DNA of 64,000 nt from Chloroflexota bacterium (GCA_011523545.1 WTGN01000045.1:41367-105366); one strand, 5' to 3'. Positions 1-8,303 are shown, numbered from the stretch's first letter. Made by a program: numbers and translations. Notes: generated by a model from the sequence alone, not told the origin.

Positions 1-1
1 T

Positions 2-388
2 TTGACCAAGCCCTTCAATCCGCGTGAATTGGTGGCGCGCATCCGAGCGATCCTCCGCCGCGCCGACCGCGGCGAAATGCGCGACGAAGCGCCGCCGCCG
101 ATTAACATCGGCAACCTGCATATTGACGCGCAGCGCCGCCGCGTGGAAGTTGCCGGTCGCGCCGTTGACCTGCGCATGAAAGAATTCGACCTGCTGAAGA
201 CACTGGCGAACAACAAAGGCGTCGTCTACAGTCGGGACCGGCTGCTCGAAGTCGTCTGGGGTTATGATTTCGCTGGCGAGACGCGCACGGTTGATGTTCA
301 TATCGCCCATTTGCGCCACAAGCTGCGCGGCATGGACCCGACAATCGATACCATTTGGGGGGTAGGTTACAAACTTGACGACCGCTAG
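2..388 (+). CDS. OmpR/PhoB-family response regulator, C-terminal part (5' truncated by window edge)
   Basis: Only the end of the receiver domain (the TKPF segment after beta-5, then alpha-5) and the complete winged-helix DNA-binding domain are inside the window. The winged helix is recognisable from FDLLKTLANNKGVVYSRDRL, the recognition-helix region RTVDVHIAHLRHKL and the closing IWGVGYKL, typical of OmpR/PhoB effector domains. The phospho-acceptor Asp lies upstream of the window. The stop overlaps the histidine-kinase start by 14 bases, so the two form a translationally linked two-component pair. The regulated genes cannot be told from this sequence. Confidence 0.93.
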   Translation: MTKPFNPRELVARIRAILRRADRGEMRDEAPPPINIGNLHIDAQRRRVEVAGRAVDLRMKEFDLLKTLANNKGVVYSRDRLLEVVWGYDFAGETRTVDVHIAHLRHKLRGMDPTIDTIWGVGYKLDDR

Positions 389-1901
389 AAGGCCCCGTTT
401 CAGCTTCAACTTGCGCTTGCGGCTGCTGACGTCTTATCTTGTGCTGATGCTCGTGACGCTGGGCGTGATTGCGCTGGCCCTGTTCTTCTTGATCGGCAAC
501 CGCGCCGCGCCACCGCAGCCCACCTTCGAGCGCCTGGCCGCGCTGACGCAAGGCTTGAACTACATTGACGCCATCGACGATCTCGCCAGCGGCGCCAATC
601 AACGCTTTTTGCAGGATCAGGTGCACGAGCTGCTGGCCGTCTTCGCCCGAACGCGGAATGTGCGGACGCTTCATATTCTGCTCACTCAAGACCACGCGGC
701 GGTCATGTACGACAGCGCGCGGCAATATGGTCGCGGCGATCAAATCCGCTTGCAGGGAGACAGTTACCGCAGCAAACAACTGGCGAACGTCCTGTCCCTC
801 GGCAGCCGACAGTTCTTCGGCGGCTTCAATGACCCCGACGGGCGCCAGTGGCTTTATGGCGGCGTCGTCTTTGGCCAGCAGCGCTTCTTTGCCGAGCGCG
901 TGGATCATAATGACCTGTGGCTGTTGGCGGAGCCCCAACCCACTGTGAGCCTGCATGACACGCTGGCGGTATTCAGCAGCGCCCTGGCGCCGCCCTTGAT
1001 TCAAGCCGGAATTGCCGGCTTTGCCTTTGCGATACTCTTGGCGGCGTTGATCAGCCGTCACATCGCTGGGCCGCTGCAAACCGTCGCCGAAGCGGCCACA
1101 GCGGTTGCGCGCGGCGATTATTCGGCACAAGCGCCTGTAAGCGGGCCGCCGGAAGCGCGCGCGCTCGCCACCTCTTTCAATCGGATGACGGCCGAGGTGC
1201 TGGCGGCCAATACCGCTCAACGCGATTTTTTGAGCAATGTCTCGCACGACCTCAAGACGCCGCTCACATCAATTCAAGGCTATGCCCAGGCTATCATAGA
1301 CGGCGCGGCCGAAGACACCGGTCAGGCGGCGCAGATAATCTACGAAGAAGCGGGTTTGCTGAACCGGATGGTGCTCGAGTTGGCGGACCTGGAACGCCTG
1401 CAAGCGGGCAAGCTTTCGATGGCCAGCGACCCCATTGATATGGCGCAGCTCGGTGAGGCGGTGGTGCAGAGCCTGCTGGTTGTGGCGGAGCAGCGGCAAA
1501 TCAAGCTGGAATCGTCGATTGAGCCGGCGCCCGTGGTCACCGGCGATGGCGACCGGCTGGCCCAGGTGCTGATGAATTTGATCAGCAATTCGCTGAAGTA
1601 CACGCCGGCTGGCGGCGAGGTGCGGGTCGCTGTGGAGCGGGCCGGGGCGGGCGTGGCGGTCTCGATAAATGACAGCGGCATCGGCATACCGCGGGAAGAA
1701 TTGTCGCGCGTCTTTGAACGCTTCTACCAGGTAGACAAAGCGCGCGGGCCAGAGCGCGGGACCGGCCTCGGCCTGGCGATCGCGCGGGAGATTGTCGAGG
1801 CGCATGGCGGGCGCATCACGGTGACGAGCCGCGGGCGCGATCGAGGCGCGGAGTTTCGAGTTTGGCTGCCGGCGGATAATACTTTGAACGTAGCAAACTA
1901 A
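375..1901 (+). CDS. Sensor histidine kinase (HAMP, HisKA, HATPase_c)
   Basis: This is a membrane-bound sensor kinase partnering the response regulator just upstream. Residues about 15-40 form a first transmembrane helix. A sensory region of roughly 170 residues follows, then a second helix near residues 210-230 and a HAMP linker. The H-box is NVSHDLKTPLTSIQGY, which carries the phospho-accepting His. The N-box is LMNLISNSLKYTP, G1 is NDSGIGIP and G2 is GTGLGLAIA, so all catalytic boxes are intact. The extracytoplasmic domain matches no family I recognise. The TTG start at 375 lies inside the regulator gene; the next in-frame start is much later, so TTG is preferred. The gene ends just before the AT-rich darT region on the opposite strand. 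Confidence 0.93.
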   Translation: MTTARRPRFSFNLRLRLLTSYLVLMLVTLGVIALALFFLIGNRAAPPQPTFERLAALTQGLNYIDAIDDLASGANQRFLQDQVHELLAVFARTRNVRTLHILLTQDHAAVMYDSARQYGRGDQIRLQGDSYRSKQLANVLSLGSRQFFGGFNDPDGRQWLYGGVVFGQQRFFAERVDHNDLWLLAEPQPTVSLHDTLAVFSSALAPPLIQAGIAGFAFAILLAALISRHIAGPLQTVAEAATAVARGDYSAQAPVSGPPEARALATSFNRMTAEVLAANTAQRDFLSNVSHDLKTPLTSIQGYAQAIIDGAAEDTGQAAQIIYEEAGLLNRMVLELADLERLQAGKLSMASDPIDMAQLGEAVVQSLLVVAEQRQIKLESSIEPAPVVTGDGDRLAQVLMNLISNSLKYTPAGGEVRVAVERAGAGVAVSINDSGIGIPREELSRVFERFYQVDKARGPERGTGLGLAIAREIVEAHGGRITVTSRGRDRGAEFRVWLPADNTLNVAN

Positions 1902-1922
1902 GCGTTGAAGGATTTGCGCCTC

Positions 1923-2945
1923 TTAGAATGGGATCTCGTCTCCAGTGTACTTCCCGAGATAGGCTAGGATTCCGTTGATCGTAATTCTCACGGAATAGTT
2001 ACTTGAATTGAGTTTGGACACATTGAGTTCTAGATGTGGTTTGACCAACTCAGAAACTATGTCTTCGTAGTACTTCTCATAAAACGCAGTGAGCCCTGTT
2101 ATGTTATCACTTATATCGACTCTGAGGGAAAACGGACCGTAGGAACGCGACCGAGCTGGAAAATTGAATCCCACGTCGATGTGGTGTAGAGCTAAGTTGA
2201 CTTCCTTTATAAATAGCCATTCGTTGTGAAACAATTTGCGATATTTGCTTACTGCAACCTTGTTCTTCCAACGATTCCAAACCGACGGCGACAGCAGGTT
2301 GTAGAGCGTTTCATATTCGGCCTGTGAACGACAAACAATGTACTCCAAATTGTTGAGTGATACTCTGGTTGGATAAATGGCTTCCGCATGTCTCCGATTC
2401 TTAATCTCATCTTGTCTCTCAAGATTCTCGTGTCCCCAACCACTGTTGTGATAGATGTCGCGAAATGGTAGGTTCGCAAATTCATCGGCTGAATCCAAGA
2501 TTCGGTGATCATACCGCGCCAGACTACCGTCACTGAACCTTGTATCTCTGTGAGTTATGACCTTGATTAGATCGAACAAGAAGTATATTGGCACCGGGCA
2601 ATGCGCGCCTTGATATAGTTCATGCGCTGGCCTGAATCCTTCATTCATATATGAAGTTGGTGTAAGTGGCCTGAAGTAAAACCTAACGAAGTCTGTAAGT
2701 GCGCTTTCAGTGTTGCCGATAATGTGGGAGCTTGCGCTATCTTCTACAATGATGTTCTTTTTCAAGGCTTCGTGTCTCGAATACAGAAAACCCAAATTCA
2801 ACACGTTGACTGCATTCTTGATGTCAGAGAAATGAAAAAGATATTTGGACCACCAGGCTCTCGTTCCGAGCCACGGTTCACGTCTCAATTTGTTGAGGAA
2901 TACATCAAATCTGGCGGAATCGACTTTGAGGGCATCGTTGCTCAT
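1923..2945 (-). CDS. darT: DarT-like DNA ADP-ribosyltransferase toxin (DUF4433 family)
   Basis: Probable toxin of a DarTG system. Known DarT enzymes use NAD+ to ADP-ribosylate bases in single-stranded DNA. The first 200 residues carry DarT-like landmarks: LFHFSDIKNAVNVLNLGFL near residues 37-54, a FVRFYFRPLTP segment near 86-96, PIYFLFDL near 119-126, and RHAEAIYP near 185-192, where E188 would be the catalytic Glu of the R-x-A-E motif. The remaining 130 or so residues form an extra C-terminal part I do not recognise. DarT proteins are commonly nearer 200-220 residues. The ATG overlaps the darG stop by 4 bases (ATGA), so translation is coupled and the antitoxin is made first. Codon and base use are clearly AT-richer than in flanking genes, suggesting acquisition by transfer. 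The family call is by motif only. Confidence 0.82.
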   Translation of the reverse strand: MSNDALKVDSARFDVFLNKLRREPWLGTRAWWSKYLFHFSDIKNAVNVLNLGFLYSRHEALKKNIIVEDSASSHIIGNTESALTDFVRFYFRPLTPTSYMNEGFRPAHELYQGAHCPVPIYFLFDLIKVITHRDTRFSDGSLARYDHRILDSADEFANLPFRDIYHNSGWGHENLERQDEIKNRRHAEAIYPTRVSLNNLEYIVCRSQAEYETLYNLLSPSVWNRWKNKVAVSKYRKLFHNEWLFIKEVNLALHHIDVGFNFPARSRSYGPFSLRVDISDNITGLTAFYEKYYEDIVSELVKPHLELNVSKLNSSNYSVRITINGILAYLGKYTGDEIPF

Positions 2946-3853
2946 GCGGATAGTACCACATGTGATTCAGACACTGCTTCACTCGGCTGAACAGAGAGTA
3001 AAAGGCCGATATCCCATCGTTTGGCCTCCGGACTCTGCGTAAGCTGTATTGGCGACACGTACGGAAGCTCGCGCAGGAAACTCGCAACAATCATGTCGTA
3101 TGTGGATTTGTCAAACGCTAGGTCACGGATAGGAAAATATCCAGAGGGTCTGATCTGAGTCCATAAATCTTCAAAGGCGTCTTTGTGAATCTGGAACGAG
3201 CCTGAACCGTATTCAAATTGAAGAGTCTGTCTGAAGAGATCAGTCGTGACGGTAAAGCGATTGCTTTTGTCTAAGGACAGAATCTCAGTTTCTGTCGTGG
3301 CAAGGCTAACAATATCGTCCCAGAATTCGACAAAGGGCAAAAAACGCGGTTCGCTGCGAAGCCACTTCCTCATCTCACTAGTGTTGCGATGCTCTGGTAC
3401 AAACCCCGTACCGGCTCGGTAAAGATGTATGTAGATGTCGATGGGAAGTGGCCGAAGATATTCTTCCATTAGCGGCTGAACTTGTGAATCCCATTCAAGT
3501 TCGCCGTTACCGCAACCTAACATGGGAAACGAAATTGATACAATGCCCTTCGAATCGTATGTATCAACAAACTTTCGTAGTCCAGACCTGATGTATTCTG
3601 TTTTGGATTTGTTGCGCCAGTGTTTCTTGGTGGGAAAATTTAGAATCCACTTGTGCGACGTCTTGTAGATCCATAGCTTACCTACGTCAAACTGCCTGTT
3701 TTCGCAGAATCGCTGGTAAAGTCCGAACATCTCAGGATAGACACGTTTAAAATCATAGGCAATTCCTTTGCCCATAACTCCTACTGTATTCACCGTGTTA
3801 ACTAAAACTTTAGCCGGGCTAGCAAAAAGGTCACCATTGACATATGTGATCAC
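2942..3853 (-). CDS. darG: DarG-like macrodomain antitoxin
   Basis: Residues 1-150 are a macrodomain of the DarG/ADP-ribosyl-hydrolase type. Landmarks are an N-terminal VNGDLF, NTVNTVGVMGKGIAYDF (ADP-ribose binding loop), the FPTKKHWR segment that carries the key Lys in DarG-type macrodomains, and SFPMLGCGNGELEW. DarG removes ADP-ribose from DNA and also neutralises DarT directly through its C-terminal part. The 150-residue C-terminal region here fits that role by position but matches no family I recognise. The start is GTG at 3853, about 10 bases after a GGAAGGA ribosome site. A strong promoter with an inverted repeat lies just upstream. darG comes before darT here, whereas described darTG operons usually have darT first. 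Base composition is AT-rich relative to neighbours. Confidence 0.85.
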   Translation of the reverse strand: MITYVNGDLFASPAKVLVNTVNTVGVMGKGIAYDFKRVYPEMFGLYQRFCENRQFDVGKLWIYKTSHKWILNFPTKKHWRNKSKTEYIRSGLRKFVDTYDSKGIVSISFPMLGCGNGELEWDSQVQPLMEEYLRPLPIDIYIHLYRAGTGFVPEHRNTSEMRKWLRSEPRFLPFVEFWDDIVSLATTETEILSLDKSNRFTVTTDLFRQTLQFEYGSGSFQIHKDAFEDLWTQIRPSGYFPIRDLAFDKSTYDMIVASFLRELPYVSPIQLTQSPEAKRWDIGLLLSVQPSEAVSESHVVLSA

Positions 3854-3951
3854 GGTGGCACTGTCCTTCCTATGCTGCCAATCTGGGAGAATATATCAAG
3901 TGCAATTGAGATGCAAAAAGACCACGTCACTTTTACTCGAATTTCAAAAGA

Positions 3952-3987
3952 TAGAACAAATGTACCACTAGTACAAGCGTGCGTCAA
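3952..3987 (-). promoter_or_regulatory. darG-darT promoter with overlapping inverted-repeat operator
   Basis: Read on the minus strand, TTGACG (3987-3982) and TACATT (3964-3959) are separated by exactly 17 bases, a good sigma-70-type promoter. The perfect inverted repeat TGTAC-TAGTG-GTACA (3961-3975) lies across the spacer and the -10 edge. A repressor binding there would block RNA polymerase. Whether DarG, the DarG-DarT complex or an unrelated repressor binds is not shown by the sequence. Confidence 0.6.
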
Positions 3988-4001
3988 GTAACATCGTCAA
4001 A

Positions 4002-5051
4002 TCACTCCAGCACTTTGTGGCTTTCGCTGTCATAAGCCAGGGCGGGCCGCGCCAGCGACACCCAGACCCGGTCGCCGCGGCGAACATACTGATCGACGCC
4101 GGTACGCGCGATCAACTCCGTGTCATCCGCCAGCTCCAGCCCCAGCCGCTGATGATGCCCATGAAACTCGCGCCAGCGCACCACGGCCGGCCTGCCGCCC
4201 TCCTCGAAGCTGACCGCCAGCGCTTCGGGGCGGATCATCAGGTCGACGCGTCCCGTCTTGGGATGGAATAGCTTGACCTCGCCCAGGCGGCTGTCCGCGG
4301 TCATGCCATGGGCTTCAGCCGGCAAGAAGTTGGCGTCGCCGACGAACTTCGCCACGCGGGTGTTGATCGGGCGATTGTAGAGCACATGCGGCGTCGCTAC
4401 TTGAATGAGTCTGCCCTCAAAAATAATCGCGATTTCATCCGATAATGTCAGCGCTTCTTCCTGGTCGTGAGTGACGAAGACGGCGGTGGTGCCCGTTTCG
4501 AGCAAGATATGGCGGACTTCGCTGCGCACCTGGGCGCGCAAACCGGTGTCGAGGTTGGAAAATGGCTCGTCCAGCAGCAGGATATCGGGATTCGGCGCCA
4601 GCGCCCGGGCCAGCGCCACACGCTGCTGCTGCCCGCCTGACAGCTCGTGCGGCATGCGCGCGGCAAGCTCGCTCAAGCCCACCAGCGCGAGCAAGCGCTC
4701 GACCTGCTTGCTCTGCTCCTTGCGCCGCCCGCGCAGACCGAAGGCGATATTGCCCGCGACATCGACATGGGGGAACAGCGCATAATCCTGAAAAACCATG
4801 CCGACTTTGCGCTTTTCCGGCGGGATGAAGTGAGATTCGTCGGCGACAATATGATCGCCGATTTGGATGCGGCCGCTTGTTGGCTTTTCAAAACCGGCGA
4901 GCAGGCGCAAGGTTGTTGTCTTGCCACCGCCGCTAGGGCCGAGCAAGGTGAAAAACTCGCTTGGGCGCACACGCAGCGTGATATCGTTGACGGCTGGCAA
5001 CTGACCGTTGAAGACTTTGCTTAGATGATCGGCTTGTAACGAGTATTCCAT
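4002..5051 (-). CDS. fbpC: ABC transporter ATP-binding protein, Fe(III)/spermidine-type (FbpC-like)
   Basis: This is the ATPase of the adjacent iron-type ABC importer. The Walker A motif is GPSGGGKTTT (about residues 38-47), followed by the Q-loop, the signature LSGGQQQRVALARAL, Walker B ILLLDEPFSNLD and the H-loop FVTHDQEEAL. The C-terminal 110 residues form a TOBE-type domain, as in FbpC, PotA and MalK proteins. The 349-residue length is normal. It follows the permease gene by 117 bases on the same strand, so it completes an fbpA-fbpB-fbpC order. No strong ribosome site is visible before the ATG. Substrate is assigned from the binding protein, not from this subunit. Confidence 0.85.
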   Translation of the reverse strand: MEYSLQADHLSKVFNGQLPAVNDITLRVRPSEFFTLLGPSGGGKTTTLRLLAGFEKPTSGRIQIGDHIVADESHFIPPEKRKVGMVFQDYALFPHVDVAGNIAFGLRGRRKEQSKQVERLLALVGLSELAARMPHELSGGQQQRVALARALAPNPDILLLDEPFSNLDTGLRAQVRSEVRHILLETGTTAVFVTHDQEEALTLSDEIAIIFEGRLIQVATPHVLYNRPINTRVAKFVGDANFLPAEAHGMTADSRLGEVKLFHPKTGRVDLMIRPEALAVSFEEGGRPAVVRWREFHGHHQRLGLELADDTELIARTGVDQYVRRGDRVWVSLARPALAYDSESHKVLE

Positions 5052-5168
5052 CAGCGAACCGGCGGCTCGTAGGTTTTCTGCCTGGTCAAGAATAGTGCAA
5101 AAGCGAGATGTATAAAGGGAGAAATGATCTGGGGCAATTGAGGCGAGAATGTGTCTGGCTTCGACGCA

Positions 5169-6803
5169 CTAATCGACCGCCTTTTCCCGTCGGAGTATGA
5201 TCGCCAAAGCGAAGGCTGAAACCAAAATCAGCACCAGGCCGGGCAGCGCGATTGACGATAGAAAGGCCTCATCGTAAGCGCTCCAAATGCGCGTGGCGAA
5301 GGTGCGGAAGCCGATGGGGCGGAGGATCAGCGTCGTTGGCAGCTCCTTCATCACATTCAGAAAGACCAGCGCCAGGCCGGCCAGGATGCCGCCGCGGGCC
5401 AATGGCACCGTTATCCGCATGAGGGCGGCCCAGGCGGACAGGCCAAGGCTGCGCGCGGCTTCATCAAAGCGCGGGTTGATTTGCGCCAAGGCGCTTTCGG
5501 TGGCGCCAATGCTGAAGGGCAGGTAGCGGATGGCGTAGCCGATGATGAGCAGGGGCAAGGTTTGATAGAAGCTGAGAAAATGCTGCGAGGCGAACATAAC
5601 CAGCGCCAGGGCGATGACGATCCCGGGGAGGACATTGCCCGCGTAGGCCAGATGTATCAACCAGCGATTGAAACGACCGCCGCCACGCGCGGCCAGCAGC
5701 GCCAGCGGGAATGCGGCAAAGGTGACCGCCAGCGCGGAAACAGCGCTCACACCAACGGTGTTCCTCATGAGCAAGGTCAATGGCGCCTGCACGGGATCGG
5801 TGATGCGGTGGCCGGCCAGCCAGGAGAACAGCACGAGCAGCGGGATGACAACGCCAATGAATACAACGCCGGCGCAAAATATGAGCGCGGGGATTTTCCA
5901 TTTGCCCAAGGGCAGCGTTTCAAGATGACGTGATGCGCCAGTGCCGATGCGATAATGGCGACCGCGCAGTTGCAAACGCGATTGTATGAGCAGCAAGACC
6001 AGCGTTATGCCCACGAGCAGAATGGCCAGCACGGAAGCCTTGTCCATGCGAAAGGACTCGGTCTGGATAAATATCGCCCGGGTGAAGGCGTTGAAATGCA
6101 TAACGGCGACAGCGCCGAAATCGCTTAGACAGTAGAGCGCCGTCATCAGCATACCAGTCGAAAGCGCCGGGCGCATCTGGGGCAGGATGATCTGGCGAAA
6201 GACCCCCCAGCGATTCAAGCCCAGGCTTTGGCCCGCTTCCTCGAGGCTGCGGTCGCAATGCAGCAGCGCCGCGCGAACCGGAAGCACGATGTACGGGAAG
6301 GTGACGACCGTCAGCGTTAACGCCGCGCCCGGGAAGCCTTTGATGCCGGGCAGACGGTCGACGCCGAAGGGCTCAAGCAGGGATTGCAGGATGCCCTTGG
6401 GGCCAAAGGCCTCCGCGTAAGTCACCGCCGTCAAATATGAGGGGATGACCATAGCCGCCAGCCCGAGCACGAGCCAGAAGCGCCGCCCGGGCAGGTCGCT
6501 GCGGCTGGTCAGCCAGGCGAAGGGGATGGCGATCGCCGTCGCGCAGAGGGTGGCCACCGCCGTGAGGCCGATGCTGTTGCCGACGATGCGCAGCGTTCGC
6601 GCGCGCAGCAAATAGTCGACGCCTTCCTGCCCCGCGCTCACAGCGCCAATAATCAGGTAGGCCAGCGGAATCATGACTACCGCGACGACGGCCAGGCTGA
6701 TAATTTGCACCAGTTGCCTGTGGCCGACATGCCAGCGCGACAGCGCGTATTGTTGGTGGCCGTTTATTCTAAATCTTGACGGTATGACATCGCTTAGGTG
6801 CAT
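5169..6803 (-). CDS. fbpB: ABC transporter permease, fused two-domain iron type (FbpB-like)
   Basis: A 544-residue inner-membrane permease with about twelve hydrophobic segments in two homologous halves, typical of FbpB/SfuB/ThiP-type permeases where one protein supplies both membrane domains. The EAA-type loops that contact the ATPase are visible as SLEEAGQSLGLNRWGVFRQI in the first half and RFDEAARSLGLSAWAALMRI in the second. It lies between the solute-binding protein gene (67 bases upstream) and the ATPase gene. A stable hairpin sits in the gap to the binding-protein gene and probably lowers read-through into this permease. Confidence 0.88.
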   Translation of the reverse strand: MHLSDVIPSRFRINGHQQYALSRWHVGHRQLVQIISLAVVAVVMIPLAYLIIGAVSAGQEGVDYLLRARTLRIVGNSIGLTAVATLCATAIAIPFAWLTSRSDLPGRRFWLVLGLAAMVIPSYLTAVTYAEAFGPKGILQSLLEPFGVDRLPGIKGFPGAALTLTVVTFPYIVLPVRAALLHCDRSLEEAGQSLGLNRWGVFRQIILPQMRPALSTGMLMTALYCLSDFGAVAVMHFNAFTRAIFIQTESFRMDKASVLAILLVGITLVLLLIQSRLQLRGRHYRIGTGASRHLETLPLGKWKIPALIFCAGVVFIGVVIPLLVLFSWLAGHRITDPVQAPLTLLMRNTVGVSAVSALAVTFAAFPLALLAARGGGRFNRWLIHLAYAGNVLPGIVIALALVMFASQHFLSFYQTLPLLIIGYAIRYLPFSIGATESALAQINPRFDEAARSLGLSAWAALMRITVPLARGGILAGLALVFLNVMKELPTTLILRPIGFRTFATRIWSAYDEAFLSSIALPGLVLILVSAFALAIILRREKAVD

Positions 6804-6824
6804 GATTTGCTTCTGCGGTAATTT

Positions 6825-6848
6825 CGGGGCGAGGGGATACCCGCCCCG
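6825..6848 (-). terminator. Intercistronic GC-rich hairpin between fbpA-like and fbpB-like genes
   Basis: CGGGGC (6825-6830) pairs with GCCCCG (6843-6848), with extra pairing between inner GGG and CCC around a short loop. There is no long T-run on the minus-strand 3' side, so it is more likely an attenuator or an mRNA-stabilising hairpin than a full terminator. It would allow more binding protein than permease from one transcript. Confidence 0.5.
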
Positions 6849-6869
6849 TTTAGGATTGAGATTGGCCCC

Positions 6870-7883
6870 TTAATCGAGCGCGCCGCTCTCCTCGATCAAT
6901 TCCAGCGTGCCCTGCAGATCGGCCAGATCAGACAGGTCGAATTCCGGCGTTTCGATATCAGCGAGCGCCGGCAGATCGACCGACGGCTCGACCGTCGACA
7001 CCAGCGGATACTCGTAGGTGCTCTGGGCAAAGTATTCCTGCGCCGCATCGCTGAGCAGGTAATCCACCAGGGCCAAGGCGTCATAAGGCTGGTCGGTTGT
7101 TTTCAGAATTGCCGCGCCGGCTACATTGATCAGGGACCCAAGGTCGCCGCCCGGGAAGAAATGCAACGTTGCGGTGATATCCGGATCTTCAGCCAGGAAG
7201 CGGAAGAGGTAATAGTGGTTGACCAGGCCGCCGACGACTTCGCCATCGATGGTGGCTTGCACGATTGGCGTGTTCTTGGGATAGGCATTGACGCCGTTTG
7301 CGATCATGCCCGCCAGCCAGCCAGCGGTCGCTTCTTCGCCCAGCAGCACGCGCATGGCGGTGACATTGGCGACGAAGGAGGCGTTGGTAGGCGCCCAGCC
7401 CACCAGGCCGCTCCATTCCTCGCCGGTGAGATCGAGGATCGAGTTCGGCAGCTCCAGCCCTTGTTCTTCCAGCGCTTCCGGATTGTAGACGAAGACGCGC
7501 GCGCGTCCGCTCAAGCCGGCCCATACGCCAGCGGGCGAAACAAAAGCGGCGTTGGCGACGCGGGCGATAGTGGCGTCGGGCAGCTTATGCAGCATGCCAG
7601 CGTCAGCCAAGGCGCCGAGCGCGCCACCATCCTGGGCGATGAAGACATCGGCTGGGCTGTTCTCGCCCTCGGTGAGGATCTGGTTGGCGACGGCGCTCGT
7701 GCCGCCGTAAAGCACTTCGACTTCGATGCCGGTGTCCTCAGTGAACTGCGCCAGGATGGGCCCGACGAGGCTTTCGTTGCGACCGGAGTACACCGTCAGA
7801 ACATCATCGGCCAGCACCGGCGACAACATGAAGCAGGACAGCGCGAAAACCAGGACGAAATAGACATTACGATGCTTAAACAT
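6870..7883 (-). CDS. fbpA: Fe(III)-binding periplasmic-type solute-binding protein (FbpA-like)
   Basis: Extracellular solute-binding protein that would capture ferric iron for the downstream permease and ATPase. It has an N-terminal signal sequence (MFKHRNVYFVLVFALSCFML, then a predicted cleavage near VLADD) and a start of mature protein LTVYSGRNESLVGPIL typical of the FbpA/FutA group. The motif VNHYYLFRF holds the tandem Tyr pair that coordinates iron in this family. The supplied ORF begins at 7910, but the ATG at 7883 follows AAGGAG at 8 bases, so 7883 is chosen (337 residues). Other metals or thiamine-like substrates are less likely given the Tyr pair. Confidence 0.88.
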   Translation of the reverse strand: MFKHRNVYFVLVFALSCFMLSPVLADDVLTVYSGRNESLVGPILAQFTEDTGIEVEVLYGGTSAVANQILTEGENSPADVFIAQDGGALGALADAGMLHKLPDATIARVANAAFVSPAGVWAGLSGRARVFVYNPEALEEQGLELPNSILDLTGEEWSGLVGWAPTNASFVANVTAMRVLLGEEATAGWLAGMIANGVNAYPKNTPIVQATIDGEVVGGLVNHYYLFRFLAEDPDITATLHFFPGGDLGSLINVAGAAILKTTDQPYDALALVDYLLSDAAQEYFAQSTYEYPLVSTVEPSVDLPALADIETPEFDLSDLADLQGTLELIEESGALD

Positions 7884-7906
7884 ACTGCAGACTCCTTGCG
7901 TTTGGC

Positions 7907-7928
7907 GCAAATCCCGGATAGGATTTGC
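7907..7928 (-). promoter_or_regulatory. Inverted repeat upstream of the iron-binding protein gene
   Basis: GCAAATCC (7907-7914) and GGATTTGC (7921-7928) form a perfect 8-base inverted repeat around CGGATA, starting 24 bases upstream of the chosen ATG at 7883. It could be an operator for a metal-responsive repressor or a leader-RNA hairpin. It does not resemble a classic Fur box. Confidence 0.4.
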
Positions 7929-8263
7929 ATAGATACGAGGGTCAATTGGGCTTGAGAACGGATTGCGAGTCGCTTCTCTCCCGGTTGACCTTTTCGTTTT
8001 AGCAGAAGGAGCGCGCGCGCGTCCACGCTTGTGGTAAATTTCACTTTTGTCGAAAAGACACTCGTAAATTGTTCGCGCTTACTCTCTCAGCTTAATCGCC
8101 GGCGGAATGAAAATTGCAGGCGGTTAACTTTGTGGCATAGGCAGTTGCCCGGGCGCCGCGAGAGCCCCCTCGCGCTGGTGTCGACCGCCGGCCCAACGGC
8201 AGGATCGAAACAAGCCGAGTCGGCTGTACCTAGACATTGCGGGCGACAGCCAATAAAGTTAGA

Positions 8264-8291
8264 TTGATAAGACCGGTCTATTCCATAAATT
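8264..8291 (+). promoter_or_regulatory. Candidate promoter/operator of the E2-JAB-E1 cassette
   Basis: TTGATA (8264-8269) and TAAATT (8286-8291), 16 bases apart, make a plausible but weak promoter. The perfect 10-base palindrome AGACCGGTCT (8270-8279) fills the spacer and is well placed for a repressor. The predicted transcript start would be only a few bases from the E2-like start codon, so the leader would be very short. Confidence 0.3.
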
Positions 8292-8303
8292 CGGGTGGCG
8301 TTG

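Larger units (their letters stand above)
7884..8303. other. 420-base divergent intergenic region (fbpA-like / E2-like)
   Basis: This stretch separates the minus-strand iron operon from the plus-strand E2-JAB-E1 cassette and should hold both promoters. No conserved protein or RNA gene is evident. The short ORF 8031-8267 has no recognisable domain and looks like chance. Two structured sites stand out: a hairpin at 7907-7928 and the palindrome AGACCGGTCT at 8270-8279. Confidence 0.6.

Noticed and set aside
8031-8267. 78-residue ORF upstream of the E2-like gene as a possible ubiquitin-like modifier
   Set aside because: No beta-grasp pattern, many Arg and Cys residues, no terminal Gly pair and no ribosome site.
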